Below, in pieces: positions 36,950 through 46,166 of a stretch of 64,000 nucleotides of DNA. The notes beneath the pieces were generated by a model. It was not told the DNA's origin, made no database searches, and was given only the letters and a program-made list of their open reading frames with translations. Position 1 is the first letter of the stretch. The number at the start of each line of letters is the position of its first letter. The DNA is from Cohnella phaseoli (lineage in GTDB: Bacteria > Bacillota > Bacilli > Paenibacillales > Paenibacillaceae): NCBI RefSeq assembly GCF_003386235.1, contig NZ_QRDZ01000034.1, positions 1 through 64,000 on the forward strand, written 5' to 3'. The translations under genes and the position numbers were made by a program.

Positions 36950-37748
36950 GCTGTTTATTGCCGAGGATGTCAAAACCGTACGCGAAACGCTGGTACACGC
37001 TATAGACTGGCATAGCTTGGGGATTGTCATGAGCGGTGCGTTCAGCAACGGAGAGGAGGTGCTTGCCCGTCTGGATGCGGAGGAGCCGGACCTGCTCTTA
37101 ACCGATATCGGAATGCCGAAGATGGACGGTTTGGAGCTGATTCAGGCGGTGCAAGCACGCAAGCCCGATATTCGGTGTATCATCCTATCCGGGCTGAACG
37201 ACTTCGAGCATGCAAGAACGGCCTTGAAGCTTCAAGTGCTCGACTACGTCTTGAAACCGATCGACCCGGCCGAGATCGAGCAAGTTCTGGCGCGCGCAGT
37301 GCGAGCGCTGAAGAAAGAACGGGAGGAACGCCGAGAGCTGGATTTGGCGGAGCGGGTATCCAGGAATAAGCTGCCGAATCTGTCCGAGCTTCTTCATGGC
37401 GGGGAATTGTCCGGCAACTTGAAGAAGAAAAAGTTGGTCGAGCAAGCCGTACAGTATGTGAAGGAGCAGTATATGCGCAAGGATTTGGCCTTATCCGATG
37501 TTGCTGCTGCCGTCGGACTAAGCGAGAAATATATGAACCTGCTCGTTAAAGAAGTGACGGGTATGACGATCAACCATCTGATCATTCGGCTTCGGATGGA
37601 GGAAGCTGCCCGGTTATTAAAAGATCCTGCGAATCGGATTAATGAGATTTGCGGCCGGATCGGCTATACAGATTTGGATCATTTTCGAGAGAGCTTCAAA
37701 AAGCATTACGGATTGACGCCCACGGAGTATCGCAACCAACTATTGTAA
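36942..37748 (+). CDS. Short YesN-type response regulator
   Basis: This 268-residue regulator has a receiver domain (1-120) with Asp55 in L-L-T-D-I-G-M-P and a C-terminal AraC-type DNA-binding domain (about 165-268) with L-S-D-V-A-A-A-V-G-L-S-E-K-Y and I-N-E-I-C-G-R-I-G-Y-T, ending L-T-P-T-E-Y-R. It lacks the ~270-residue middle region present in the other three YesN-type proteins of the window, so receiver and output are joined by a short linker. The overlap with the kinase gene shows that they work as a pair. Confidence 0.92.
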   Translation: MYKLFIAEDVKTVRETLVHAIDWHSLGIVMSGAFSNGEEVLARLDAEEPDLLLTDIGMPKMDGLELIQAVQARKPDIRCIILSGLNDFEHARTALKLQVLDYVLKPIDPAEIEQVLARAVRALKKEREERRELDLAERVSRNKLPNLSELLHGGELSGNLKKKKLVEQAVQYVKEQYMRKDLALSDVAAAVGLSEKYMNLLVKEVTGMTINHLIIRLRMEEAARLLKDPANRINEICGRIGYTDLDHFRESFKKHYGLTPTEYRNQLL

Positions 37749-37774
37749 CGGGGATGGGGAGAGAGGAGCTTGGC

Positions 37775-38863
37775 ATGAATAGAGAAACCTTGGAGAAGAA
37801 GGCGCGTCAAGTCTATCAATATATGATGCACAGCGAACGGACGCAGTGGGGCAATCATGAATGGATCGACTGGGCGATGAATATCGATCGGTGGGATTGG
37901 AATGCCGGGGTCGGCCTTATTGCGGCAGCCGAATACGGGAGAGCGGCGGGAGAGGAGCGTGTCATTGGCGAGGTCGAGGCTTGGGTAACGCGAAATCGAG
38001 ATCAGTCCGAAGCTGTCAGGGTGATCAATGCAATGGCGCCTTTCGCCGTCTTTCCGCAATTGTACAATAGGCAGAACAATCCATACTATAGAGAGAAAAC
38101 AAAAGAGATCGCGGAGTGGATGGCGGCGCAGTCCCCTCGTACGAGAAACGGCGCCTTCGAGCATACCGTGACGGAGAGGGCCTCGTTCCGCGAACAGATA
38201 TGGGCCGATACTATCTTCATGGCGGTTCTGTTTCTTGCCCGCGCCGCGCGGCTGCTGTCGGATCGCGGGATGGCAGACGAGGCGTTGAGACAGGTGCTGC
38301 TGCATCTTCGCGCCTTGCAGGATGAGGAGACGGGCTTGCTCTTCCACGGATGGAACTGCGAGGCGGGCGACTGGATGTCGGCTGCGCGCTGGAACAGAGC
38401 GAATGCCTGGAACGCTTGCGGGATTCCGATGATTCTGGAGGAGCTGGCGAGCAGCGGCTTCGACTTCGGCGAAAATGAGACGCTGACCGAGATTAAGATA
38501 AGGTACCGGCGGCTCATTGACGCTCTTGCGCTACGCCAAAATGCAAACGGATTGTGGCCTACCGTACTGGATCGCCCCGATTTTTATGAGGAAACGTCGG
38601 GCTCGGCGGGGATTGCCTGCGGCATTTACAAGGCTGCTCGAATGGGACTTGCCCCGGCCTCCTTGAAAGAGAGCGCAGACCGGACGGTCTTGGCGATGGT
38701 TGCGTACATAAGCGACAATGGCGCCGTTCGCGGAGCTTCCGGGGGAACGCCGGTGCTGGAAAGTGTAGCGGCGTACAACAAGGTTCCGATATTTCCTACT
38801 GTATACGGTCAAGGATTGACGCTGCTGCTGTTTGCGGAAGCTCTGCGCCGGACGGAAGGGTAA
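37775..38863 (+). CDS. GH105-type unsaturated uronyl hydrolase
   Basis: This is a 362-residue cytoplasmic enzyme of the (alpha/alpha)6 toroid type that removes the 4,5-unsaturated uronic acid left by polysaccharide lyases. Catalytic Asp145 lies in I-W-A-D-T-I-F-M, equivalent to Asp143 of YteR, and the Trp-rich substrate surface (H-E-W-I-D-W, L-F-H-G-W-N, A-R-W-N-R-A-N-A-W) is typical. Its length is normal for the family (360-380). The ATG at 37775 follows GAGAGGAG, 26 bp after the regulator stop; the frame is open further upstream but overlaps the regulator gene. It implies that a lyase acts on the substrate. GH88 is the nearest alternative. Confidence 0.82.
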   Translation: MNRETLEKKARQVYQYMMHSERTQWGNHEWIDWAMNIDRWDWNAGVGLIAAAEYGRAAGEERVIGEVEAWVTRNRDQSEAVRVINAMAPFAVFPQLYNRQNNPYYREKTKEIAEWMAAQSPRTRNGAFEHTVTERASFREQIWADTIFMAVLFLARAARLLSDRGMADEALRQVLLHLRALQDEETGLLFHGWNCEAGDWMSAARWNRANAWNACGIPMILEELASSGFDFGENETLTEIKIRYRRLIDALALRQNANGLWPTVLDRPDFYEETSGSAGIACGIYKAARMGLAPASLKESADRTVLAMVAYISDNGAVRGASGGTPVLESVAAYNKVPIFPTVYGQGLTLLLFAEALRRTEG

Positions 38864-38911
38864 CGCGAACGATACGCCAACGGCGAATTGTTCTCGACAG
38901 TTGAGCACGGG

Positions 38912-38959
38912 AAAAGCCGTTGTTTTGTTGGCATCAACAACAAAACAACGGCTTTTTTT
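38912..38959 (+). terminator. Strong rho-independent terminator after the GH105 gene
   Basis: AAAAGCCGTTGTTTTGTTG (38912-38930) pairs over 19 bp with 38938-38956 around a 7-nt loop, ending in a seven-T run. It separates regions C and D. Confidence 0.92.
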
Positions 38960-39028
38960 GTGTCGGCTTTGCGGCATCCGCTGCCTGTCATCATTCCGGA
39001 GGCTTCCCCAAAGCGAAGGTCAAAATAG

Positions 39029-39082
39029 TGCACGTTCTGGTACAAATCGTCCGCATTCACGTTGCTGTGCCGCCCCTATAAT
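39029..39082 (+). promoter_or_regulatory. Candidate regulated promoter of transporter 4 permeases
   Basis: TATAAT at 39077-39082 lies 35 bp before the start codon, with no good -35. Upstream, TGCACGTT (39029-39036) and TTCACGTT (39056-39063) form an imperfect direct repeat. The TGCAC word recurs upstream of the receptor gene at 40904 and 40925, suggesting one regulator for both. Confidence 0.45.
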
Positions 39083-39117
39083 CAAATCTAGAATCGAAGT
39101 TGATAAGGGGTGAGCGC

Positions 39118-40053
39118 ATGACGTCTCCACAGATGTCCGACCGAGCGGGGCGCAGCGGCGCTGTTCGTCCGCTATGGACTCAGGCGCGCAGGGAAGCGCT
39201 TGTAGGCTGGCTGTTCGTATTGCCTGAATTTCTGGGAATCGTCCTGCTTGGCGCGTTTCCGCTATTGTTTTCGCTATATTTGAGCTTTACCGATTGGGAT
39301 CTGGTTGGCGGACTAGGCTCAATCCGGTTCGTGGGCCTGGACAATTTCCAGTCGCTGTTTGAGGATACCAAGTTCATGAAGGCGCTGACGAACAATCTGG
39401 TCTACACCGCAGCGACCGTTCCCGTAGGAATGGCGATCGCGCTCGTGTTCGCGGTCATTATTCATAGCCGGCTGTTTCTCAAGGAATATTTCAAGGTTGT
39501 ATTCTTTATTCCTTACATCGCGACGACCGTCGCGGTGGCTGCCGTATGGTCGGCGCTGTTCCATCCTTCGCTCGGCCCGATCAATCGTACGCTTATGAAG
39601 CTCGGCATCACCGATCCGCCCAAGTGGCTGGGGGATACCGATTTTGCGCTGTGGGCCATCATTATTATCGCCGTATGGCAATCGATCGGCTACAATATCG
39701 TCATCTATCTCGCCGGCTTGACCAACATTTCCGACGAGCTGTACGAGGCGGCGAATATCGACGGAGCTACGTCCTTGCAGCAATTTTGGAAGATTACGAT
39801 TCCGCTGCTCGCTCCGACGACCTTTTTCCTCAGCATCACGCTGATCGTTTCCTCCTTTAAGGTGTTCGACCTGATCGCATTCCTGACTTCCGGGGGGCCG
39901 AACAATTCGACGAACGTGATGGTGTACTACATTTTCGAGGAAGGGTTCCAACGTTTTAGAATGGGATATGCTTCGGCGCTATCCTGGGCCTTGTTCCTCA
40001 TTATCGCCTTCATCACGATCATCACCTGGAAAGTTCAGAAAAAGCAGGAGTAG
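39118..40053 (+). CDS. Sugar ABC transporter permease, MalF-type (transporter 4)
   Basis: This is a 311-residue permease with a short polar N-terminus, about six membrane segments and the EAA motif Y-E-A-A-N-I-D-G-A-T followed by I-P-L-L-A-P. The ATG at 39118 follows AAGGGGTG. It forms the channel with the protein at 40064. The operon order here is permease, permease, receptor, but by family it is MalF/MalG-like rather than LplB/LplC-like. Confidence 0.9.
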   Translation: MTSPQMSDRAGRSGAVRPLWTQARREALVGWLFVLPEFLGIVLLGAFPLLFSLYLSFTDWDLVGGLGSIRFVGLDNFQSLFEDTKFMKALTNNLVYTAATVPVGMAIALVFAVIIHSRLFLKEYFKVVFFIPYIATTVAVAAVWSALFHPSLGPINRTLMKLGITDPPKWLGDTDFALWAIIIIAVWQSIGYNIVIYLAGLTNISDELYEAANIDGATSLQQFWKITIPLLAPTTFFLSITLIVSSFKVFDLIAFLTSGGPNNSTNVMVYYIFEEGFQRFRMGYASALSWALFLIIAFITIITWKVQKKQE

Positions 40054-40063
40054 GAGGATTGCA

Positions 40064-40894
40064 ATGCAACGGAAGCTATTGACGAATGCGGTGCTGACCG
40101 CGCTTATGGGTCTGTTCTCGCTCCTGTTCTTCGCGCCGCTGCTGTGGATGTTCTCGGCGGCCTCGAAGCTGGACAAGGACGTGATGACGTATCCGGTGCG
40201 CTGGATTCCGGAGAAGTGGAATTTGATTCAGAACTTCAAGACCGTATGGATGGGCAAGGTGCCGTTTGATCTGTTTTACTGGAATTCCTTAAAGCTGTCC
40301 GTACTGATGACGCTGTGCACGCTGCTGTTCTCGTCGATGGCGGGGTTCTCCTTCGCCAAGCTTCGTTTTCCGGGCAAAGCTATGGCGTTCGCAGCGCTCA
40401 TGTCCTTCTTCTTAATCCCGAATGAAGCGACACTAGTGCCCCGATACATTATGATTAAATGGCTGGGCTTGTACAATACGCACGAATCGTTGATTCTGAT
40501 GGGCGCTTTCTCCATCCCGCTGACCTTCCTCATGCGTCAATATATGCTGGGGATCAGCCATGAGTTTATGGAGGCGGCCAAAATCGACGGAGCCGGCTAT
40601 TTCCGCACCTACTGGCAGCTTATGCTGCCGCTGTGCAAACCGATTCTGGCGACCGTCGGCATTCTGAAGTTTCTATGGACGTGGAACGATTATCAGGGCC
40701 CGCTTATTTTCCTCTACAATCCGAAGCTGTTCACGATTACGCTGGGCATTCAGTCCTTCCGAGACCAATACAGCGATAACTATGCCGCGCTGATGATGGC
40801 GTCGCTGTCGGCGATCGTGCCGCTGCTGCTCGTGTTTATCGTGCTTCAGAAGCAGGTGGTAAAGGGGATTACGGTAGGCGGAGTTAAAGGATAG
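40064..40894 (+). CDS. Sugar ABC transporter permease, MalG-type (transporter 4)
   Basis: This is a 276-residue permease. The ATG at 40064 follows AGGAGG and lies 10 bp after the upstream stop; the frame extends further upstream inside the previous gene but without a start signal. The EAA motif is M-E-A-A-K-I-D-G-A-G followed by L-P-L-C-K-P, and the ending is G-I-T-V-G-G-V-K-G. Six membrane segments are expected. Confidence 0.9.
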   Translation: MQRKLLTNAVLTALMGLFSLLFFAPLLWMFSAASKLDKDVMTYPVRWIPEKWNLIQNFKTVWMGKVPFDLFYWNSLKLSVLMTLCTLLFSSMAGFSFAKLRFPGKAMAFAALMSFFLIPNEATLVPRYIMIKWLGLYNTHESLILMGAFSIPLTFLMRQYMLGISHEFMEAAKIDGAGYFRTYWQLMLPLCKPILATVGILKFLWTWNDYQGPLIFLYNPKLFTITLGIQSFRDQYSDNYAALMMASLSAIVPLLLVFIVLQKQVVKGITVGGVKG

Positions 40895-40903
40895 ACAAAA
40901 TCT

Positions 40904-40957
40904 TGCACACATATAGCAAAAAAATGCACACCTGCAAGAAAATTGATTCTCTATACT
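40904..40957 (+). promoter_or_regulatory. Candidate operator and promoter of the transporter 4 receptor gene
   Basis: TGCACAC occurs at 40904-40910 and 40925-40931, exactly 21 bp (two helical turns) apart on the same strand, each followed by an A-rich GCAA-containing stretch. TATACT at 40952-40957 follows with no good -35. This is the layout expected for a dimeric AraC/YesN-type activator. It gives the receptor its own promoter 99 bp behind the permease gene. Confidence 0.55.
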
Positions 40958-40992
40958 GGTTTTGCAACCATCTTGCCATTGGAGGTTACGAA

Positions 40993-42372
40993 ATGAGACA
41001 AAGGTTATGGGTCATGTTATCGACATTGCTGGTGTTCAGCATGCTTGCCGCTTGCGGCAACAACAACGGGGCGGCTTCGCAGTCGCCGGCGTCGGAGTCT
41101 TCTCCGTCTGAGAAAGCAAGCGCTTCCGCCTCGAACGATTCGCCCGCCCCGGCTGCGGACCCGGTGACGATCAAGTATCACAGCTGGCTGAACAATAAGG
41201 GAGAAGAGGATCTTCGTCTGATTATCGCCAACTTTGAGCGCGATCACCCGGAGATCAAGGTGGAATACGTGCCGCTCGTCACGAACGGAGACAGCACCGA
41301 CTACTTGAAGAAGCTGGACGTGATGATGGCGGCCAGCGAAGAGGTGGATATCGCCTCGTTCCCGAACGTGGACTTCCTGCTTGAACGCGCCGCTCGCGGC
41401 GTGCTCGCCCCTCTGGACGAGTTTTATAAGGAAGAGGGCGTCGATCCTGCCGCTGAGTACTACATCAACCCGATGATCAACGGGCAAATCTATGGCGTTC
41501 AGGATCTGGCTTCGCTCTGGCTCGTCGCGCTGAACGAGAGCGTTCTGAAGGAAGCCGGAGAGAGCGTACCGCAATGGGGCTGGACATGGGACGATTACCG
41601 CGACCTGGCCAAGCGGCTGACGAAGGGCGAAGGAGAGCAGAAGCGTTACGGAGCGTTCTTCCATACTTGGGGAGAGTACGACAATCTGATCGCCTACACG
41701 GAGAGACCACATCCGTTCGTCAACGCCGATAAGCAGCCGATTTTCGACGATCCGTCGTACGCGCAATTTTTTAATCTGAGAAGAGCGATGGAGCAGGAGG
41801 ACAAGTCGGCGGCCCCGTTATCCGACACGCTTGGCGCCAAGCTGCATTACCGGACGGAGTTCGTGAACGGCAAAGCGGCGATGGTCCCGACGGCAACCTT
41901 TTTCCTCGGCCAGTTGATGGATCGGGAGAACAATCCGCACGACTTCAAGACGGTGTTCGCGCCGCTTCCGCAATCCTCCAAGGATGCGGAGACGGGCTTG
42001 TCCTACATCGGAGGCAACTTTGGAGCTGTAGGGTCCAGCTCAAAGCACAAAAAGGAATCTTACCAGTTCCTGCGCTACCTGTCGACGCAGATGGACGTCA
42101 TCCGCGATATGCCGGGCTGGAAAAAAGCCGATGCGAAGCTCGTCATCGACAAGCTGATCGGAGACAACAAGGACTTGATCGACGTCGATTCGCTCGTTAA
42201 CGTCATGTACGACGCCCGCGTTAAGACGATCTACGACGCAAGCTTGTCTACGCCTACGTCCAGTCAAATGAAGAAGGTGCTTGAGGACGGAATGAGCAAG
42301 TTCCTGCTGGATAATTTGTCCGTGGAAGAGGCTCAGCAATATATGATGGACGAAGCGAAGAAATTAAAATAG
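40993..42372 (+). CDS. Sugar ABC transporter solute-binding lipoprotein (transporter 4)
   Basis: This is a 459-residue MalE-like receptor with a signal peptide ending in M-L-A-A-C, so Cys21 is lipidated, and a Ser/Ala-rich tether to about residue 50. The start is the ATG at 40993, 7 nt after GGAGG; an open frame reaches back to 40903 but would spoil the signal peptide. It appears to have its own regulated promoter, which would allow excess receptor over permease. Confidence 0.92.
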   Translation: MRQRLWVMLSTLLVFSMLAACGNNNGAASQSPASESSPSEKASASASNDSPAPAADPVTIKYHSWLNNKGEEDLRLIIANFERDHPEIKVEYVPLVTNGDSTDYLKKLDVMMAASEEVDIASFPNVDFLLERAARGVLAPLDEFYKEEGVDPAAEYYINPMINGQIYGVQDLASLWLVALNESVLKEAGESVPQWGWTWDDYRDLAKRLTKGEGEQKRYGAFFHTWGEYDNLIAYTERPHPFVNADKQPIFDDPSYAQFFNLRRAMEQEDKSAAPLSDTLGAKLHYRTEFVNGKAAMVPTATFFLGQLMDRENNPHDFKTVFAPLPQSSKDAETGLSYIGGNFGAVGSSSKHKKESYQFLRYLSTQMDVIRDMPGWKKADAKLVIDKLIGDNKDLIDVDSLVNVMYDARVKTIYDASLSTPTSSQMKKVLEDGMSKFLLDNLSVEEAQQYMMDEAKKLK

Positions 42373-42381
42373 ATTAAGCGA

Positions 42382-42405
42382 GAAGGCGGCCGGACGGTCG
42401 CCTTC
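42382..42405 (+). terminator. Hairpin terminator after the transporter 4 receptor gene
   Basis: GAAGGCG (42382-42388) pairs with CGCCTTC (42399-42405), with a small inner stem. A weak TTTTG follows further down. Confidence 0.55.
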
Positions 42406-42444
42406 CTTCGCCGTTTTGCGCTTCCCCGGCGGCCTGCGGCGTTA

Positions 42445-42596
42445 GGGCGTGTCTGCAAACCCGCTCGGGGGCATCTTTCACCTCCCCTGCTGCGTCACTT
42501 TTGCTTGACGTACCCCCGGTACGCCTTCACAAAAGTTCCTTGCATGGAACAAAAATTCGGCAAAATCTGCTATCCTCGGAGTATGCAGACACGCCC
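42445..42596. mobile_element. Small MITE-like element with 13-bp terminal inverted repeats
   Basis: GGGCGTGTCTGCA (42445-42457) is repeated perfectly in inverse orientation as TGCAGACACGCCC (42584-42596), bounding 152 bp with no gene. Inside, GTACCCCCGGTAC is a further palindrome. It fills the gap between the receptor terminator and the kinase gene at 42635. No second copy is in the window. The target duplication is not clear. Confidence 0.6.
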
Positions 42597-42634
42597 TGGC
42601 ATGAAGTCGAATAACCTCAAGGGAGAGTCCATCG

Positions 42635-44359
42635 ATGGGGATCATGCGGCGTTTCAATTACTACACGAAAATTCAGCTCTCTCTATGGATTTTTATTTTG
42701 CTGCCGCTTGCGGCCGTATCCGTGCTCTCTTACGGGACGATAGAGAAGCTGGTCGTCGACAAGGTGAACAATTCCCGTCAGAACGTCGTCGGCATTATGG
42801 CGGATAACCTGGGCCGCAATATCGAGGATATTTTGTACGCCATGAATTTGATCGGCTACGGCGGCAGCAGTCTGACGGCCGATCTGCGCAGCTTCAAGGA
42901 CGTCGCGAAGATCGCTACCTCCGCACAGTATCGCAGCCATCAGAACATCTCGGAATTTATGGATATCGCCTTTTCTAAAACCTCGGGCTTAAATGCGCCG
43001 GTATTTCTCGTCAACAATCGCGGTTATGTTATTTATGGCGTGAACAACCCGCTCGAATACCAGTCGTTAAAGCGGTGGTTAGCGAAGCCGGGGGCGGCTG
43101 TAGATCGCTCGGACAATCCGAACGCGGTGAGGTGGATCCGATCGGAGCCGCTGAAGATCAGCTATGGTCCGTTTAAGGAGACGTACTATTTTGCGGTGAG
43201 GAGCATTGCCGACCCGGTGTCGGGCCAAGCGCTCGGCACTCTGTACGTCGGCATCCCGATGCAGTATCTCGCTTCGTTATTTGCGGCGCAAGACGGCGGC
43301 CAGTTCGAGCTGTACGACAAGGAGGGCCAACTTCTCTATTCGACTGCCGGCGAAGAGGCTCAGACCCGTGCTGGGGAGAAACAGGATATTCAATACGAGA
43401 AAACGGTGTCCAAAGTCGATTGGCGCCTCGTTCACAAGACGTCCAGCGGAGACATTACGAGGGAGTTTGCGCAGCTGTTCCGCTTTTTTGCGCTGCTGCT
43501 GGGAGCGTGCATCGTGCTGTTTCTCGCCATTTCCGTGTTTATTGCCAGGTCGCTGCATCGTCCGCTGCACCGCCTCAAACGTACGGCGGAGCAGTTCGGA
43601 GGCGGCAATCGGCTCGTGCGCTTTCCTACCCGGGGCAGCGACGAGGTCGCGGTACTGGGAGCGGCCTTCAACAAAATGCTGGATCAGATCAACCGCCTGA
43701 TCGCCAATGTGGAGCAGGAGCAGGAAGAGAAACGCATGATCGAGCTGCAGGCGCTGTTTTCGCAAATCCGGCCGCATTTTCTGCTTAATACGCTTAACTC
43801 CATTAAATGCAACCTGCTGATGTCGGACGACCAAGACAATGGCCGGCAGATCGACGCTCTAATGCACTTGCTGCGGGCGTATATGCGCGTGCATGAGCCG
43901 GGACCGCTGGAGGAGGAATGCCGTCTGCTTCAGGACTATGTGGACATTATGAACATGCGCAACGGCATGCAGGTTCGGCTTGTCGTCGAGCTGCCCGACG
44001 AGTTGAAGACCGTAAGCGTGCCTAAGCTGATTCTTCAGCCGCTGGTGGAGAATGCGATTATTCATGGCTTCGAGGAGAGCGGCGATGGGGATCGAATTAG
44101 GGTCGATGTGCGTAATCGAGGGACGGGCTTCGAGATTGAGGTGGCGGACAACGGCAGAGGGATGTTAGCCGGCGAGCTGGCAGAGGTTGCGGCCTCCTTG
44201 GAGACGGCGGAAGCCGCTGCGGACAGTCAATCCATCGGCCTCGGCAATATTAGAAGACGGCTTAAACTGACTTATGGGCCAAAGGCTGAAATGGAGCTGC
44301 GAAGCGGCGAGGATGGCACCTCGGTCGTCTTGACAATCCCGTTCGGAACTATGCGTTAG
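42635..44359 (+). CDS. YesM-type sensor histidine kinase
   Basis: This 574-residue kinase has a first membrane segment at about 16-36, an extracytoplasmic region to about 285, a second membrane segment at about 290-312, a HAMP linker, a His_kinase domain with His381 in Q-I-R-P-H-F-L-L-N-T-L (F-L-Y is F-L-L here) and a HATPase domain with V-E-N-A-I-I-H-G and D-N-G-R-G. AGGGAGAG precedes the ATG. The MITE-like element lies just upstream and may have altered its promoter. It pairs with the regulator 14 bp downstream. Confidence 0.92.
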   Translation: MGIMRRFNYYTKIQLSLWIFILLPLAAVSVLSYGTIEKLVVDKVNNSRQNVVGIMADNLGRNIEDILYAMNLIGYGGSSLTADLRSFKDVAKIATSAQYRSHQNISEFMDIAFSKTSGLNAPVFLVNNRGYVIYGVNNPLEYQSLKRWLAKPGAAVDRSDNPNAVRWIRSEPLKISYGPFKETYYFAVRSIADPVSGQALGTLYVGIPMQYLASLFAAQDGGQFELYDKEGQLLYSTAGEEAQTRAGEKQDIQYEKTVSKVDWRLVHKTSSGDITREFAQLFRFFALLLGACIVLFLAISVFIARSLHRPLHRLKRTAEQFGGGNRLVRFPTRGSDEVAVLGAAFNKMLDQINRLIANVEQEQEEKRMIELQALFSQIRPHFLLNTLNSIKCNLLMSDDQDNGRQIDALMHLLRAYMRVHEPGPLEEECRLLQDYVDIMNMRNGMQVRLVVELPDELKTVSVPKLILQPLVENAIIHGFEESGDGDRIRVDVRNRGTGFEIEVADNGRGMLAGELAEVAASLETAEAAADSQSIGLGNIRRRLKLTYGPKAEMELRSGEDGTSVVLTIPFGTMR

Positions 44360-44373
44360 GAAGGGGCAACCAG

Positions 44374-45969
44374 ATGTTCAGAGTAATGCTGATTGACGAC
44401 GATGTTCCGATGCTCCGCTATTTGCAGAAAATGCTGGCCTGGGAAGAGATCGGCTGCCAAATCTCCGGAGCCGTTCATTCCAGCGTCAAGGCGCTGAAGC
44501 AGTTTGACGAGATCCGGCCGCACCTGGTCATTACCGATATCGGCCTGCCGCAGATGGACGGGATTAAGCTGGCCGAGGAATTTCGCAGAAAACAGCCGGA
44601 GGTTCGCATCGTTTTTCTGACCTGCCATGAAGATTTTCATTACGCACAGCAGGCTGTACAGCTTAAAGCCGACGACTATCTGATCAAGGACGAGTTGACC
44701 GCGGATAAGCTGGAGGCCAGCGTGAAGAAGTCGATTCGATTGGCGCGGGCGATGGCGGACCACGAGGTGCAGCTGTCTTATCGGGAGGAGGTCGAACGGC
44801 ACAAGGATGTGCTGAAAAGAACGTTTCTGCGCCAGCTGGAGGCGGACAGGGGCGAAGGCATCGCGATGGATATGGGTCGTAAGCTGGGAATTGAATGGCG
44901 GCATTCGGAGTTTATCGTCGGCCTCGGCTATATGGATCTGGCTTCGCTGAGCGGGCAGTATCGGCTGGAAGACGTCGAGCTGCTGAAATACGCGTGGTAC
45001 AACATCGCTCTCGAAGTGTTGGAGCAGACGGGCAGCGCCTCCGTGTTCATGGACGACCCGACACGCCTCGTGCTGATTGGCAACTATAAACGGGATTTGG
45101 CGGTTAACCCGAGCGAGCGGATGGAGAGCGCGCTGGCGGAGCTGCAGGACAAGACGCGGACGTTTCTGAAGCTGGATACCCGCTACGAAATCAGCGGGCT
45201 GTTCTCGGGGGTGCAGTCGCTTCCGGTAGTGTTGAAGAAGCTGCGCTCCGAGCTGGGCGCTCACTATTACGACGGGAATCGGGGGAGAGCGATTGCCGGC
45301 TTCACTGGCGAAGCTTACAAAGCGGAGGGCGAGTCCGTATCTCTGCGCGAGAAGCGAGACGCGATGCTTGCGGCGTTCGAACGAGGGGATGAACGGGAGG
45401 TGGCGGAGCTGATCGCGGAGGCGGCTGAGCATGCGCGGGACAGCCGGATGCCGGCCGCCCAATGGACGGCAAGCTGCTCGGAGGCGATACGGCTGCTTGA
45501 GGACGAGAGCGGGGATGCGCTGCCGGATCAGGAGCAGGAAATGTTCCATTCGCTGCTTCGCCATACCTCGCGCTGGGAGGAGACGACCCGGCTGACGCTG
45601 GACAGGGCGACAGCGCTCGTCCGTCTTCGCTCCGCGCCTGCGGCGCTGCCGGAGCCGAAGCTTAAGGCGATCGACCAGTATATTCTGAATCATCTAACGG
45701 AGCATATTTCGTCGGTGACGATGGCTAATAAGCTCTACTTGAATCCCAGCTATTTCTCCCGTTATTTCAAGAAGCTGACGGGACTTAACTTTATCGATTA
45801 TGCGCATGGCTTTAAGATGAAGCTGGCAATGCAGATGCTTCGCAGCAAGGAGGAGACGGTGGAGCTGGTGTCGATGAAGCTGGGCTATTCGGATCGCACT
45901 TATTTCTCCAAAGTGTTCAAGAAATACAACGGCATGACTCCGGGTGAGTACAAGGCTGGTTTGAAGTAG
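44374..45969 (+). CDS. YesN-type response regulator
   Basis: This is a 531-residue regulator: a receiver domain with Asp55 in V-I-T-D-I-G-L-P, a long middle region and a C-terminal AraC-type domain (V-T-M-A-N-K-L-Y-L-N-P-S-Y-F and V-S-M-K-L-G-Y-S-D), ending M-T-P-G-E-Y-K. AAGGGG lies 7 nt upstream. It is the best candidate for binding the phased TGCACAC repeats at 40904 and the related words at 39029. A long antisense open frame over this gene is a shadow. Confidence 0.92.
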   Translation: MFRVMLIDDDVPMLRYLQKMLAWEEIGCQISGAVHSSVKALKQFDEIRPHLVITDIGLPQMDGIKLAEEFRRKQPEVRIVFLTCHEDFHYAQQAVQLKADDYLIKDELTADKLEASVKKSIRLARAMADHEVQLSYREEVERHKDVLKRTFLRQLEADRGEGIAMDMGRKLGIEWRHSEFIVGLGYMDLASLSGQYRLEDVELLKYAWYNIALEVLEQTGSASVFMDDPTRLVLIGNYKRDLAVNPSERMESALAELQDKTRTFLKLDTRYEISGLFSGVQSLPVVLKKLRSELGAHYYDGNRGRAIAGFTGEAYKAEGESVSLREKRDAMLAAFERGDEREVAELIAEAAEHARDSRMPAAQWTASCSEAIRLLEDESGDALPDQEQEMFHSLLRHTSRWEETTRLTLDRATALVRLRSAPAALPEPKLKAIDQYILNHLTEHISSVTMANKLYLNPSYFSRYFKKLTGLNFIDYAHGFKMKLAMQMLRSKEETVELVSMKLGYSDRTYFSKVFKKYNGMTPGEYKAGLK

Positions 45970-46107
45970 AAACCGGCTGTACAAAGTCTGGGGTCACTCC
46001 GGGAAAGTTAGGGCTATCCTCGGAAACCTTGCGATTACATCTGAGGTATCTGTAGTGGCGGTCCAATGTGGTTGGTCTGGAGCGGAGTTGTGCCAATAAG
46101 TACGCGA

Positions 46108-46128
46108 GGCGGGCTAAAGGGACCCGCC
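46108..46128. terminator. Short GC-rich hairpin between convergent genes
   Basis: GGCGGG (46108-46113) pairs with CCCGCC (46123-46128). It lies 39 bp beyond the end of the minus-strand hydrolase gene and could serve both converging transcripts. No T run. Confidence 0.4.
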
Positions 46129-46166
46129 CCGACCGAGCCTTCTGTTGCCGCGATTAACGGCGCTAA

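Noticed and set aside
37649..37774. N-terminal extension of the GH105-type enzyme
   Set aside because: It overlaps the response-regulator gene and does not resemble the family; the ATG at 37775 has a proper site.
42505..42807. 100-residue frame across the small inverted-repeat element
   Set aside because: It runs out of the MITE-like element into the kinase gene in another frame and has no start signal.
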